From positions 1,798,001 to 1,862,000 of the forward strand of contig NZ_CP107020.1 of NCBI RefSeq assembly GCF_025725725.1: a stretch of DNA of 64,000 nt. The letters are read 5' to 3'. Below, piece after piece: positions 18,901 to 26,840 of the stretch. Within the stretch, counting starts at the first letter, position 1, and each line of letters begins with the position of its first letter. The stretch comes from Brachybacterium huguangmaarense. Lineage in GTDB: Bacteria; Actinomycetota; Actinomycetes; Actinomycetales; Dermabacteraceae. A program made the translations under genes and the position numbers. Under the pieces are notes generated by a model that was not told where the DNA came from, did not search any database, and saw nothing but the letters and a program-made list of their open reading frames with translations.

Positions 18901-21900
18901 GCGGCGTCGGGACCGCCCAGATCGCGGTCGGCGTCGCCAAGCCCTCGGGCACCAACCTCGAGCCCGTGGCCGTCGACGACACCGTCCGGGTGCGCCCGGA
19001 CCGGGAGGTGCAGGTGTTCGTGCTCGGCAACGACACCGACCCCGAGGGCGCCTCCCTGGCCATCGACCGCGCCCGCACCGTCTCCGACGACGAGAAGACC
19101 ATGCCGCTCGACGAGCCCGACGACCGCGAGCGCATCCCCGCCGTCTCGACGCGCTCGCCGGCCACGCCGGGCGCGTACACGTTCTCCTACGGCGCCTCGG
19201 ACGGCCAGCTCACCGCGACCGGCCACGCGACCGTCGTCGTCGACGAGGACGCCCCGCTGCTGCCGCCGCTCGCACGAGACGACTACGTCGACCCCCAGGA
19301 GCTCGCGGGCGCCGACGAGGGCCACCTCACCGTCGACGTGCTCGCCAACGACCAGGACCCCGACGGCAGCGTCGCCGACCTCCGACCCGCCCTCGCAGGC
19401 CCGGTCGAGGGGGCGACGGTGCGCGACGACGGCACCATCGACGTCCCCGTGACGACCGGGCAGCAGCGGATCCGGTACACGATCACCGACCAGGACGGCG
19501 GCACCTCGGCCGCGTTCATCTGGGTGCCCGGCACCGACGCCCAGGCGCCCCGCTGGATCGGCCAGCCGGTCGAGGCCCGCGCCGGGGAGCCGATCGACAT
19601 CGCGATCGACGATCCCCGGAACGTGCTCGTGCGGGCCGGCGCCGCGGGCGTCACGATCACCGACCCCACGACCGCGACCGCCCAGCATGCCGACGGCACC
19701 GAGCTCGTCGAGGACGCCTCGACCCTCCGGTACACGGCGCGCGAGGACTACGTGGGGCCCGACCAGGTGGCCGTCGAGGTCACCGACGCGGCGGACGCCT
19801 CCGACGAGAAGGCGGCACGCGGGACCCTCGTGATCCCGATCGAGGTCACGTCGAGCACCAACCATCCGCCCAGCCTCGAGGGCGCCGAGCTGAACGTCGT
19901 GCAGGGCGAGGCGGCGACCCCGCTCGAGCTGTCCGCGGGCGCCGACGACCCCGACGGCGACACGCTGCGCTACGCGGCCGGCCAGTTCGCGCCGCCCGAC
20001 GGCGTGACGGTCGACGTCGCCGCGGACGGCACGATGCTCGTCGAGGCCGCGGCCGACGCCGCCAAGGGCACCACCGTCGACGTGCCCGTGAGCGCGGACG
20101 ACGGGCAGAACGACCCCGTCTCCGCCGTCGTGCACGTGACGGTGGTCGGCAGCCGCCAGTCGCGCATCTCGACCGGCGTCGACGAGGCGGTCGTCGACGC
20201 CGGGTCCCAGACGAGCGTTCCCGTGCTCGCCAACGACTCCAACCCCTTCCCCGGCAAGCCCCGCACGGTGCTGGACCCGCAGGTCGTCGCGGGTCAGGTC
20301 ACGGCGCGCGTCGAGGGGGAGGACGTGGTGCTGGCCGCGCCGCCCGGCTGGCACGGCAGCGCGACCGTGACCTACCGGGTCCAGGACGCGACCCGCGATC
20401 CCGATCGCGTCGTCACGGGCACCATCCATGCCGCCGTACGCGACGTGCCCGGCGCGCCCTCCGCACCCCGCATCGACGCCGTCGGCGACGGCACCGCGAC
20501 CGTGAGCTTCACCCCCGGCGACGACAACGGCGCGCCGATCGACCACTACACGGTCACGTCCGCCTCCGGCGGCCCCTCCACGACCACCTGCACGGGCACC
20601 ACCTGCGAGATCACGGGCCTGTCCAACGGCACCGAGTACACCTTCGCGGTGAGCGCGCACAACGCCGTCGGCGACTCGGCGCCGTCCACGCCCTCGGCCG
20701 TCGCCCGTCCGGACGTGCGACCGGACCCGCCGAGCGCCCCGACCGTGCGGCGCCAGGACTCCCGCCTCGACGTGTCCTGGACGCCCCCGGTCAACCGGGG
20801 CTCGGCGATCGACCACTACGAGCTGCAGATCCTCGACGCCGGCTCGGGCGCGTCCGCGACCCGCACGTATCCCGCCTCCGCCACCTCGATCACGTGGGAG
20901 GGGCTGACCAACGGCACCTCCTACACCTTCCGGCTGCGCGCGTTCAACGGCGCCCCCGACCCCTCGGACTGGTCGCCCTCCTCGGCGCCCGAGCACCCGG
21001 CGGGGCTGCCGACCAAGCCCCGCGGCACCCCGAGCGCGCAGCGCGTGAACACGGTCTTCGGCGGCGGCGTCACGGTCTCCTTCCCGGCGATGTCCGCGGC
21101 CGAGGCCAACGGCGAGCCGATCACGGCGTACGTCGTCCGCGCCTCCGACGGCACCGAGGTGACGGTCGGCGGCGACCAGACCTCCGCGACCTTCCAGGGC
21201 CTCGACCCCAACGGCTCGTTCACCTTCACCTACGTCGGCGTGAACTCCGTGGGGCGCGGCACCGTGCCGTCGGCGGCCTCGGACGCCGTCGAGCCCTACG
21301 CCGTGCCCGAGGCGCCCCAGGGCGTCGCCGCCGAGGTCACCGAGCCCCATGGGCGCGCGACCGTGCGCTTCCGGCCGGCGACCACGCGCGGCACCGATCT
21401 CACCCAGTACGTCATCACCTACAGCGGCGGCTCGATGACCGTGCCCATCCGGGACGCGGTCCCCGGCGCGGACGGCCGGATCGCCGTGACCGTCACCGGG
21501 CTCGGCAACGGGACGGCGTACAGCTTCAAGGTCCAGGCGGACAACGGGCACGCGGGCGGCCAGAGCCCCCTGTCTGCGGCGTCGAACTCCGTCGTGCCCT
21601 ACACCGACCCCCAGGCTCCGTCCGTCACCGCGACGGCCGACTCGTGCACGGACGACCCCTGCTCGGTCACGTTCACCGCCGCCGCCAACGGCAGCGGCGG
21701 CGCCGACCCCGTCTCGCTGTCCTACAGCCTCGACGGGGGCGCCTTCGAGCCCTATCGCAAGGCCGTGACCGTCGCGGGCAGCGGCGCGAAGCACTCGATC
21801 ACCGTGCGCGCGACCAACGCGCAGGGCCTCACCGCCGACGCGTCCGCCTCCGCGACCGCGGCGCGCCCCCAGCCGGCGCTCATGCCGGGCAGCGTCACGT

Positions 21901-22181
21901 GGGGCGCGAAGACGGGCGTGGTGCCGGGCTGTGAGTCCGGGATCTGCCGCTACGTCGGCTTCACGCTCGAGCACCTCGAGCCCGGCCGGTCCTACACCGT
22001 CACGCTCTCCAACAGTGAGGACCCCAACTACCTGTCGTTCGACCTGGTGGCGGGCGCCGACGGCCGCGCGGTCCTCGAGCCCAATCGCACCTTCTACGGG
22101 CAGTACGAGAGCAGCGGCATCCCCCTCGTCATCCTGGTCGACGGCACCGAGGTCGGCCGCGCCTACACCCCCTATCCCTGA
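15987..22181 (+). CDS. Giant membrane-anchored protein with tandem Ig-like and fibronectin type III domains
   Basis: The 2064-residue protein has a basic N-terminus, one membrane segment at about residues 13-36 and no further hydrophobic span, so almost all of it should lie outside the membrane. Residues 40-380 look like a beta-propeller-like region. Residues about 405-1480 hold roughly ten Ig-like units with Big/cadherin-like NDTDPDGD motifs. Residues 1480-1960 hold about five FN3 domains with the LSNGTEYTFAVSAHN type of core, followed by a small C-terminal beta domain with a Cys pair. There is no sortase motif. GTG start with GAGGGGGAG upstream. It begins the MoxR-DUF58-kinase-EssC locus, so I infer a surface fibre or scaffold of the secretion apparatus; adhesion is an alternative. 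Confidence 0.85.
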   Translation: MTVASGRSRGRRRLGAVTSALLAVLALVVTILAVMDKGYAGSEVHTHNGGVWVLNTADGLLGRINVDAQEFDARLQVESTQDVLQSGSAVFLRTTDGIERVNTAAQRRESRVPLAGTDLVALGGDRAALLNADGKLWILSPDELAAFDPQEATPVATLSSGSGAQGTLTVTTSGDVYVLDGDSLLSFPRAATAAATTAEDPIRLTGLATGEDDVAMTAVGDQPVVLDRAHATLHVGTDDTVIGLEDAGVGDAGTATLQQPSPTSSHVLLATGDSLYAVPLSGGAATRDKAKGSGSPVAPVQAGGCDYAAWNGAQTYLTRCGDAPATQARVPDAAADADLRLRTNHDLVVLNDQLNGTSWMIADDMQIVDEWELTTQLDIEKQLEEQKETLTSSVTNVPPDQREENRDPVANPDAFGVRPGASVVLPVISNDTDPDGDVLIASVDTQPGIGTVTPIRGGTALQIDVAADAAGTAAFSYSVEDGRGGRAATTVELTVHADGTNEGPRAVDDSPPQLHIAQGAEVSFNVLPHYEDPDGDDFYLAGASIDNDDDQVTFRPDGMVTFTDAGLATGLKTVELRLHDAQGATSEGTLLLDVAADPEIPPITTADHVQTVAGRTVTLDPLLNDLNPSGGQLTLLHVGQAEGLTAVADAQDGTIDITGTDPATRYLTYQVGEGAQSVQGLIRVDVREPTSQAMEPVTVDDLGMVTTGSSTLVDPLENDVDPTGGVLVVDRFSAPEDSGLTAELIDHHYLRVSARADAPRSDTPVEVGYRAANATGTKEGTVRVMVVPPEAQPPYPVAGRDQALVRAGDAVKIPVLDNDRSPSGAPLEIDAISSRTGLEGRGEADIVEDQIRFIAQDGASGTATFAYDVVDDTGRRATAEVTVRIVAADDPNDAPQPENGEARAIAGTTVRIPVRTSGIDPDGDSTLLTSITAPAPTLGRVTSASGEWIEYEAFAGSVGTDTIAYQVRDRFGGVGTAQIAVGVAKPSGTNLEPVAVDDTVRVRPDREVQVFVLGNDTDPEGASLAIDRARTVSDDEKTMPLDEPDDRERIPAVSTRSPATPGAYTFSYGASDGQLTATGHATVVVDEDAPLLPPLARDDYVDPQELAGADEGHLTVDVLANDQDPDGSVADLRPALAGPVEGATVRDDGTIDVPVTTGQQRIRYTITDQDGGTSAAFIWVPGTDAQAPRWIGQPVEARAGEPIDIAIDDPRNVLVRAGAAGVTITDPTTATAQHADGTELVEDASTLRYTAREDYVGPDQVAVEVTDAADASDEKAARGTLVIPIEVTSSTNHPPSLEGAELNVVQGEAATPLELSAGADDPDGDTLRYAAGQFAPPDGVTVDVAADGTMLVEAAADAAKGTTVDVPVSADDGQNDPVSAVVHVTVVGSRQSRISTGVDEAVVDAGSQTSVPVLANDSNPFPGKPRTVLDPQVVAGQVTARVEGEDVVLAAPPGWHGSATVTYRVQDATRDPDRVVTGTIHAAVRDVPGAPSAPRIDAVGDGTATVSFTPGDDNGAPIDHYTVTSASGGPSTTTCTGTTCEITGLSNGTEYTFAVSAHNAVGDSAPSTPSAVARPDVRPDPPSAPTVRRQDSRLDVSWTPPVNRGSAIDHYELQILDAGSGASATRTYPASATSITWEGLTNGTSYTFRLRAFNGAPDPSDWSPSSAPEHPAGLPTKPRGTPSAQRVNTVFGGGVTVSFPAMSAAEANGEPITAYVVRASDGTEVTVGGDQTSATFQGLDPNGSFTFTYVGVNSVGRGTVPSAASDAVEPYAVPEAPQGVAAEVTEPHGRATVRFRPATTRGTDLTQYVITYSGGSMTVPIRDAVPGADGRIAVTVTGLGNGTAYSFKVQADNGHAGGQSPLSAASNSVVPYTDPQAPSVTATADSCTDDPCSVTFTAAANGSGGADPVSLSYSLDGGAFEPYRKAVTVAGSGAKHSITVRATNAQGLTADASASATAARPQPALMPGSVTWGAKTGVVPGCESGICRYVGFTLEHLEPGRSYTVTLSNSEDPNYLSFDLVAGADGRAVLEPNRTFYGQYESSGIPLVILVDGTEVGRAYTPYP

Positions 22182-22207
22182 TCCCTCCGCCCTCCGAAGG
22201 AACCCCC

Positions 22208-23182
22208 ATGACCATGACCGCCGAGCAGGCCCGCTGGTTCGCCGACACCTTCGACAAGCTCGTCACGGGCGTCGGCCGTGCGGTGATCGGCAAGAACGAC
22301 ATCGTGCGCCTCGTGCTCACCGCGATGCTCGCCCCCGGGCACGTGCTGCTCGAGGACGCCCCGGGCACCGGCAAGACGTCGCTGGCCCGCGCGATCGCCG
22401 CGACCGTCAAGGGCACGAGCTCACGCATCCAGTTCACCCCCGACCTGCTGCCCTCCGACGTCACGGGCGTGACGATCTACGACCAGAACACCCAGGGCTT
22501 CGACTTCCACGCCGGGCCCGTGTTCGCGAACATCGTGCTCGCCGACGAGATCAACCGCGCCTCGCCCAAGACCCAGTCCGCGCTCCTGGAGGTGATGGAG
22601 GAGGGGCGCGTGACCGTCGACGGCACGAGCCACGAGGTGGGTCGCCCCTTCCTCGTCATCGCCACCCAGAACCCGATCGAGCAGGCCGGCACCTACCGCC
22701 TGCCCGAGGCCCAGCTCGACCGCTTCCTCATGAAGACCTCGCTCGGCTACCCGGACCACGCCTCGACCGTCCAGATCCTCCAGGGCTCGGCGATCCGCGA
22801 CCGCTCCGAGCAGATCACCCCGATGATCTCCCTGCAGGCCGTCGAGGACATGAGCGCGCTCGCCGCGACCGTGCACGTCGACGCCGCCGTGCTCGAGTAC
22901 GTCTCGCGGCTCATGGAGGAGACGCGCCTGGCGCCCGAGGTGCGTGTGGGCGTGTCCATCCGCGGCGCGCTCGCCCTCATGCGCGCCGTCAAGGTGTGGG
23001 CGGCGATCGACGGGCGCCACTACGTGATCCCCGACGACGTCAAGGACCTCGTGCGCTCCGTCTGGCTCCATCGCTTCGTGATGGACGCCGAGGCCGAGTT
23101 CAACGGCGCGAGCGCCGCCTCGGTGCTCGATCGCATCCTGGGCGAGGTCGCGCCGCCGCAGGCCCGCCAGCAGTCCGCATGA
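22208..23182 (+). CDS. MoxR-family AAA+ ATPase
   Basis: A 324-residue cytoplasmic ATPase. Walker A is EDAPGTGKTSLARAI near residue 50, Walker B with sensor is LADEINRASPKTQSALLEVM near residue 115, and the C-terminal lid is complete. MoxR proteins act as chaperone-like ATPases and are commonly paired with DUF58 and transglutaminase-like proteins, as here. The ATG at 22208 follows AAGGAAC. The stop overlaps the next start (ATGA), the first of six such 4-nt overlaps in a row. Confidence 0.94.
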   Translation: MTMTAEQARWFADTFDKLVTGVGRAVIGKNDIVRLVLTAMLAPGHVLLEDAPGTGKTSLARAIAATVKGTSSRIQFTPDLLPSDVTGVTIYDQNTQGFDFHAGPVFANIVLADEINRASPKTQSALLEVMEEGRVTVDGTSHEVGRPFLVIATQNPIEQAGTYRLPEAQLDRFLMKTSLGYPDHASTVQILQGSAIRDRSEQITPMISLQAVEDMSALAATVHVDAAVLEYVSRLMEETRLAPEVRVGVSIRGALALMRAVKVWAAIDGRHYVIPDDVKDLVRSVWLHRFVMDAEAEFNGASAASVLDRILGEVAPPQARQQSA

Positions 23183-24459
23183 GCTCCGTGCGCACCCCGC
23201 GGCGAGGCGGGCGCGTCCGTGCGCTCGCCGGCGCCCTGGGACCGGCGCGCGCCCGGCTGGGGCGCGCCCTGCGCGCGGGCCGCGAGCTCGTCGTCACGCG
23301 TCTCGGGCCGCCCCTCGGGGTGATCTCGCCGATCGGGTGGACGCTGCTCGCGGCCGCCGTGGTCTGCTGGGTCGTCGGTCTGCGCCTGCACCTGACCGAG
23401 CTGACCGTGCTCGCGGCCGTCCTCACCGTGCCCCTGCTGGTGGCCGGCGTGTTCATCCTGGGCCGCTCCGCCTACCGGGTCACGATGGACCTCTCGAGCA
23501 CCCGGGTCGTGGTGGGGGAGAGGGCGCTCGGCACGATCGAGGTCATGAACGACTCCTCGCGCGCGATGCTGCCCGCCCGCATCGAGCTGGCCGTCGGCGG
23601 GGCGACCGCCCAGTTCCTGGTGCCCCGTCTGGCCCCCGAGCGCGCCCACGAGGAGATCTTCGCGATCCCGACGCGGCGCCGCGAGGTGCTCGTCGTCGGG
23701 CCCGTGCGCTCCGTGCGCGACGATCCGCTCGGGCTCATGCGCCGCCAGGTCACGTGGGCCCGCGCCCAGGAGGTCTACGTGCACCCGCGCACCGCGCGTC
23801 TCGACGGCTTCGAGACGGGCTACCTGCGCGACCTCGAAGGCACGCCGTCCTCCGCGCTCTCCTCGTCCGACATCGCCTTCCACGCCCTGCGGGAGTACGT
23901 CAGCGGCGACGACCGCCGCCACGTGCACTGGCGCACGACCGCCCGCACCGGTCGCCTCATGGTCCGTCAGTTCGAGGAGACCCGCCGCTCGCACGTCGTC
24001 GTCGCCCTCGGCAACGTCGGCGTGCACTTCGCCGGCGAGGCGGAGTTCGAGCTCGCCGTGTCGGTCGCAGCCTCGCTCGCCGCGCAGACGCTGCGCGAGG
24101 AGAAGGAGCTGACCGCCCTGTCCGTCGACGCGCGTCTCAGCGCCCGGACCTACCGCTCCCTCATGGACGACTACACGCTGGCCGCCACGGTCAGGGCCCG
24201 CCACGGCCTGCGCGATCTCGCGCGCACCGCGTCCGAGAGCGCGCCGAGCGCCTCGGCCGTCATGCTCGTCGTCGGCTCGGGCGCGACCGTGACCGAGCTC
24301 GCCGCCGCGACGTCCGAGCTGCCCGTCGGCGTGATCGCCGTCGCCGTGCGGTGCGTGGACGGCGCCAGCGTGCGCCGCTCCCATCTCGGGGGCCTCGAGA
24401 TCGTCGACGTCGGCGCGATCGAGCACCTCCCGCGTGCGCTGAGGGCGGTGGCCCGATGA
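23179..24459 (+). CDS. DUF58-domain membrane protein
   Basis: A 426-residue protein with two adjacent membrane segments at about residues 50-95 and a cytoplasmic or extracytoplasmic DUF58 region after residue 200. The signature SGDDRRHVHWRTTARTGRLM lies near residue 240. DUF58 proteins are usual partners of MoxR ATPases and have a vWA-like fold; their biochemical role is not settled. The start is set by the ATGA overlap with moxR; the N-terminal 45 residues are Arg-rich. Confidence 0.9.
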   Translation: MSSVRTPRRGGRVRALAGALGPARARLGRALRAGRELVVTRLGPPLGVISPIGWTLLAAAVVCWVVGLRLHLTELTVLAAVLTVPLLVAGVFILGRSAYRVTMDLSSTRVVVGERALGTIEVMNDSSRAMLPARIELAVGGATAQFLVPRLAPERAHEEIFAIPTRRREVLVVGPVRSVRDDPLGLMRRQVTWARAQEVYVHPRTARLDGFETGYLRDLEGTPSSALSSSDIAFHALREYVSGDDRRHVHWRTTARTGRLMVRQFEETRRSHVVVALGNVGVHFAGEAEFELAVSVAASLAAQTLREEKELTALSVDARLSARTYRSLMDDYTLAATVRARHGLRDLARTASESAPSASAVMLVVGSGATVTELAAATSELPVGVIAVAVRCVDGASVRRSHLGGLEIVDVGAIEHLPRALRAVAR

Positions 24460-26840
24460 CCGCCGCCCCGTCCCGCCCGGCCGTGCGCGGCACGGCCGCG
24501 CGCGCGATCGACGTGACCGCCCTCGCGGCCCTGTTCGCGCTCGCCGCCGTCGGCTTCTGGCCCGTCTACGGCGGCCCCGTGGTGCTCGTGACCGTCCTCG
24601 CCGCCCTCGCGTTCGCCCTGCTCATCGCGCTCGCCGGAGCCCGCTGGTCCTGGGGGCCGCTGCGGATCTTCGCGGCCGTGGTCGTCGTGCACCTCGTGCT
24701 GGGCACCCCGTTCGCGGCGCCCGCCCGCGGCCTGTGGGGCATCCTGCCCACCCCCGGCTCGCTGCTCGAGCTGCTCACGGCGCCCGTCACGGCCTGGAAG
24801 GTCACGCTCACCATGGCGCCGCCCGTGGGCGTGGCCGAGGGCGTTCTCGTCGTCGCCTGGCTGCCCACCCTCCTGCTGGCCCTCGGGGCGTTCACCATCG
24901 TCCTGCGGACCCGCCGCTACGTGCCCGCGTGGCTGCTGACCGCGGTCCTGCTCGCCGTCACCATCGTGTTCGGCACGCGCGAGGGCACGCTCACGCTCGT
25001 GCGCGGCATCCTCCTGGCCGCCGTCTCGATCGCCTGGCTCTGCTGGCGCTACGAGTCCGATCGCCTGGCGGGCGCGCACTCCACGATCATCTCCGACACG
25101 GTGCGGCCGGGCTCGTGGCGCAACCCGGTGCTGCGGCGGCGGGTCGTGGGCGGCGCGCTCATCGTCGTGCTCGCGGCCTGCGCCGCCGTCGCCGCCCGGC
25201 CCCTGCTCGACGTGCCCGAGGGGCGGGCCCGCTACGCGCTGCGCGACCAGATCGTGCCGCCGTTCGATCCGCGCGACGAGACCTCCCCGCTCGCGCAGTT
25301 CCGCGGCTACCTCAAGAACCAGGGGTCCGACACCCTGTTCACCGTCTCGGGGCTGTCCGAGGGCGACCGCGTGAGCATCGCCGTGCTCGACGACTACGAC
25401 CGCGAGGTCTACCTCGTCGTGGGCGGCTCGGACAAGGACAGCGCGAGCGGCGCGTTCCTGCGCACGGCCGCCGACGTCGACTACGCCGGGCCGTACCCCG
25501 GGGAGCGCACGGCGACCTTCACGATCGGCGACTACGACCGGATCTGGATGCCGACCACGGGCAGCCGGACGACCCGCATCAGCCCCGGCGGGCACGATCC
25601 CGCCGCGATCGCCGAGTCCCTCTACGTCAACCAGTCCACGCAGACCCTCGTCGACGCCGACGGCCTGCGCTCGGGCGACGCCTACGCCGTCACCTACGTG
25701 CCCTACCGAGACCCCACGCCGGCCCAGCAGAAGGCGCTGCGCTTCGGCGACGTCGACCTGCCGTCCATCCCGCCCATGGACCCCGAGCTGCGCGCCCGGG
25801 CGCTCGAGATGATGGGCGACGCCCGCACCGACTACGGCCGGATGCAGAACCTGACGGCCTCGCTCAAGGACCAGACCTTCTTCACGCACGGGCTCGAGGG
25901 CGACACCCCGTCCTGGCCGGGCCATGGCGAGTACCGCCTGCTGTCGATGCTGCAGGAGCCCGGGATCGACACCGAGGACTCCGCGGCGAGCCCCACGGGC
26001 ATGATCGGCGACCAGGAGCAGCTCGCCGCCCTCGAGGCGCTCATGGCGCGCTCGACCGGCATCCCGGCGCGCGTGGTCATGGGCTTCACGGTCCCCGGCG
26101 GAGGCACGGGCCCGGTCGCGGTGACGGGCGAGGACGTCACCGCGTGGGTCGAGGTCTACTTCGACGGTGTCGGCTGGGTGCGCTTCGACCCCACCCCCGA
26201 GGACGACAAGGACCCCACCCAGCCCGAGAAGACCATCGTGGACCAGCCCAAGCCGCAGGTCGCCCAGCCCCCGCCCCCGCCGGTCGAGCCGCCGCGCCTG
26301 CCCCCCGCCATGACGGGGGAGACCGGGGACCGCAGCCCCGAGGACGCCGAGCCGACCCCCACCTGGGTGCTCGCGACCGTCGGCGCCGCCTCCCCGTTCG
26401 TGCTGCTCGCCGTCCTCGCGGGCGCCGTCGTGGCCCTCAAGGCCCTGCGGCGCCGGCGCCGGCGCCGACGGGGCGAACCGGATCAGCGGATCCTCGCCGG
26501 CTGGACCGAGGTGCTCGACACCGCGCGCGATCTCGGCCGTGCGCCGCCGACGCGCCGCACCCGCCGCGAGACCGCCCGGGCCCTGGCCGCCGACTTCCCC
26601 GGCACCGATCTCGAGGCGCTCGCCGTGCGCGCCGACCGCGGGGTCTTCGGCCCCGAGTCCATGGCGCCGCAGGCCGTCGAGCAATACTGGGACCAGGTCA
26701 TCGCCTCCCGCCGCACGATGACGCGGACCGCCTCGCGGTGGCGCGCCCTGCGCGCCGCGGTGTCGCTCCGCTCCCTCGTGCCCGGACGCCACCGGCGGCG
26801 GGCGAGGACCCGAGGCGGGAAGGGACGGCGACGGCGATGA
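24456..26840 (+). CDS. Transglutaminase-like (TgpA-type) membrane protein with degenerate active site
   Basis: A 794-residue protein with about six membrane segments in residues 15-260, an extracytoplasmic middle part, a transglutaminase-core region at about residues 510-580, a Pro-rich linker and a last membrane segment near residue 635 followed by a basic cytoplasmic tail. The core keeps GIPARVVMGF and WVRFDPTP. Where active members have Cys (GxCEQFA), this one has Gln in GDQEQLAAL near residue 518; where they have His before AW, it has Thr in VTAWVEVY near residue 561. It is therefore predicted to be non-catalytic, perhaps peptidoglycan- or protein-binding. Start and stop both overlap neighbours by 4 nt. 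Confidence 0.85.
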   Translation: MTAAPSRPAVRGTAARAIDVTALAALFALAAVGFWPVYGGPVVLVTVLAALAFALLIALAGARWSWGPLRIFAAVVVVHLVLGTPFAAPARGLWGILPTPGSLLELLTAPVTAWKVTLTMAPPVGVAEGVLVVAWLPTLLLALGAFTIVLRTRRYVPAWLLTAVLLAVTIVFGTREGTLTLVRGILLAAVSIAWLCWRYESDRLAGAHSTIISDTVRPGSWRNPVLRRRVVGGALIVVLAACAAVAARPLLDVPEGRARYALRDQIVPPFDPRDETSPLAQFRGYLKNQGSDTLFTVSGLSEGDRVSIAVLDDYDREVYLVVGGSDKDSASGAFLRTAADVDYAGPYPGERTATFTIGDYDRIWMPTTGSRTTRISPGGHDPAAIAESLYVNQSTQTLVDADGLRSGDAYAVTYVPYRDPTPAQQKALRFGDVDLPSIPPMDPELRARALEMMGDARTDYGRMQNLTASLKDQTFFTHGLEGDTPSWPGHGEYRLLSMLQEPGIDTEDSAASPTGMIGDQEQLAALEALMARSTGIPARVVMGFTVPGGGTGPVAVTGEDVTAWVEVYFDGVGWVRFDPTPEDDKDPTQPEKTIVDQPKPQVAQPPPPPVEPPRLPPAMTGETGDRSPEDAEPTPTWVLATVGAASPFVLLAVLAGAVVALKALRRRRRRRRGEPDQRILAGWTEVLDTARDLGRAPPTRRTRRETARALAADFPGTDLEALAVRADRGVFGPESMAPQAVEQYWDQVIASRRTMTRTASRWRALRAAVSLRSLVPGRHRRRARTRGGKGRRRR

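Noticed and set aside
15846-21974. An open frame of over 2000 codons on the minus strand opposite the Ig/FN3 gene
   Set aside because: Composition is Gly/Arg/His/Val-rich with no domain pattern; it is the usual antisense shadow of a high-GC gene whose third positions are G or C. The plus-strand frame has clear domains and a ribosome binding site.
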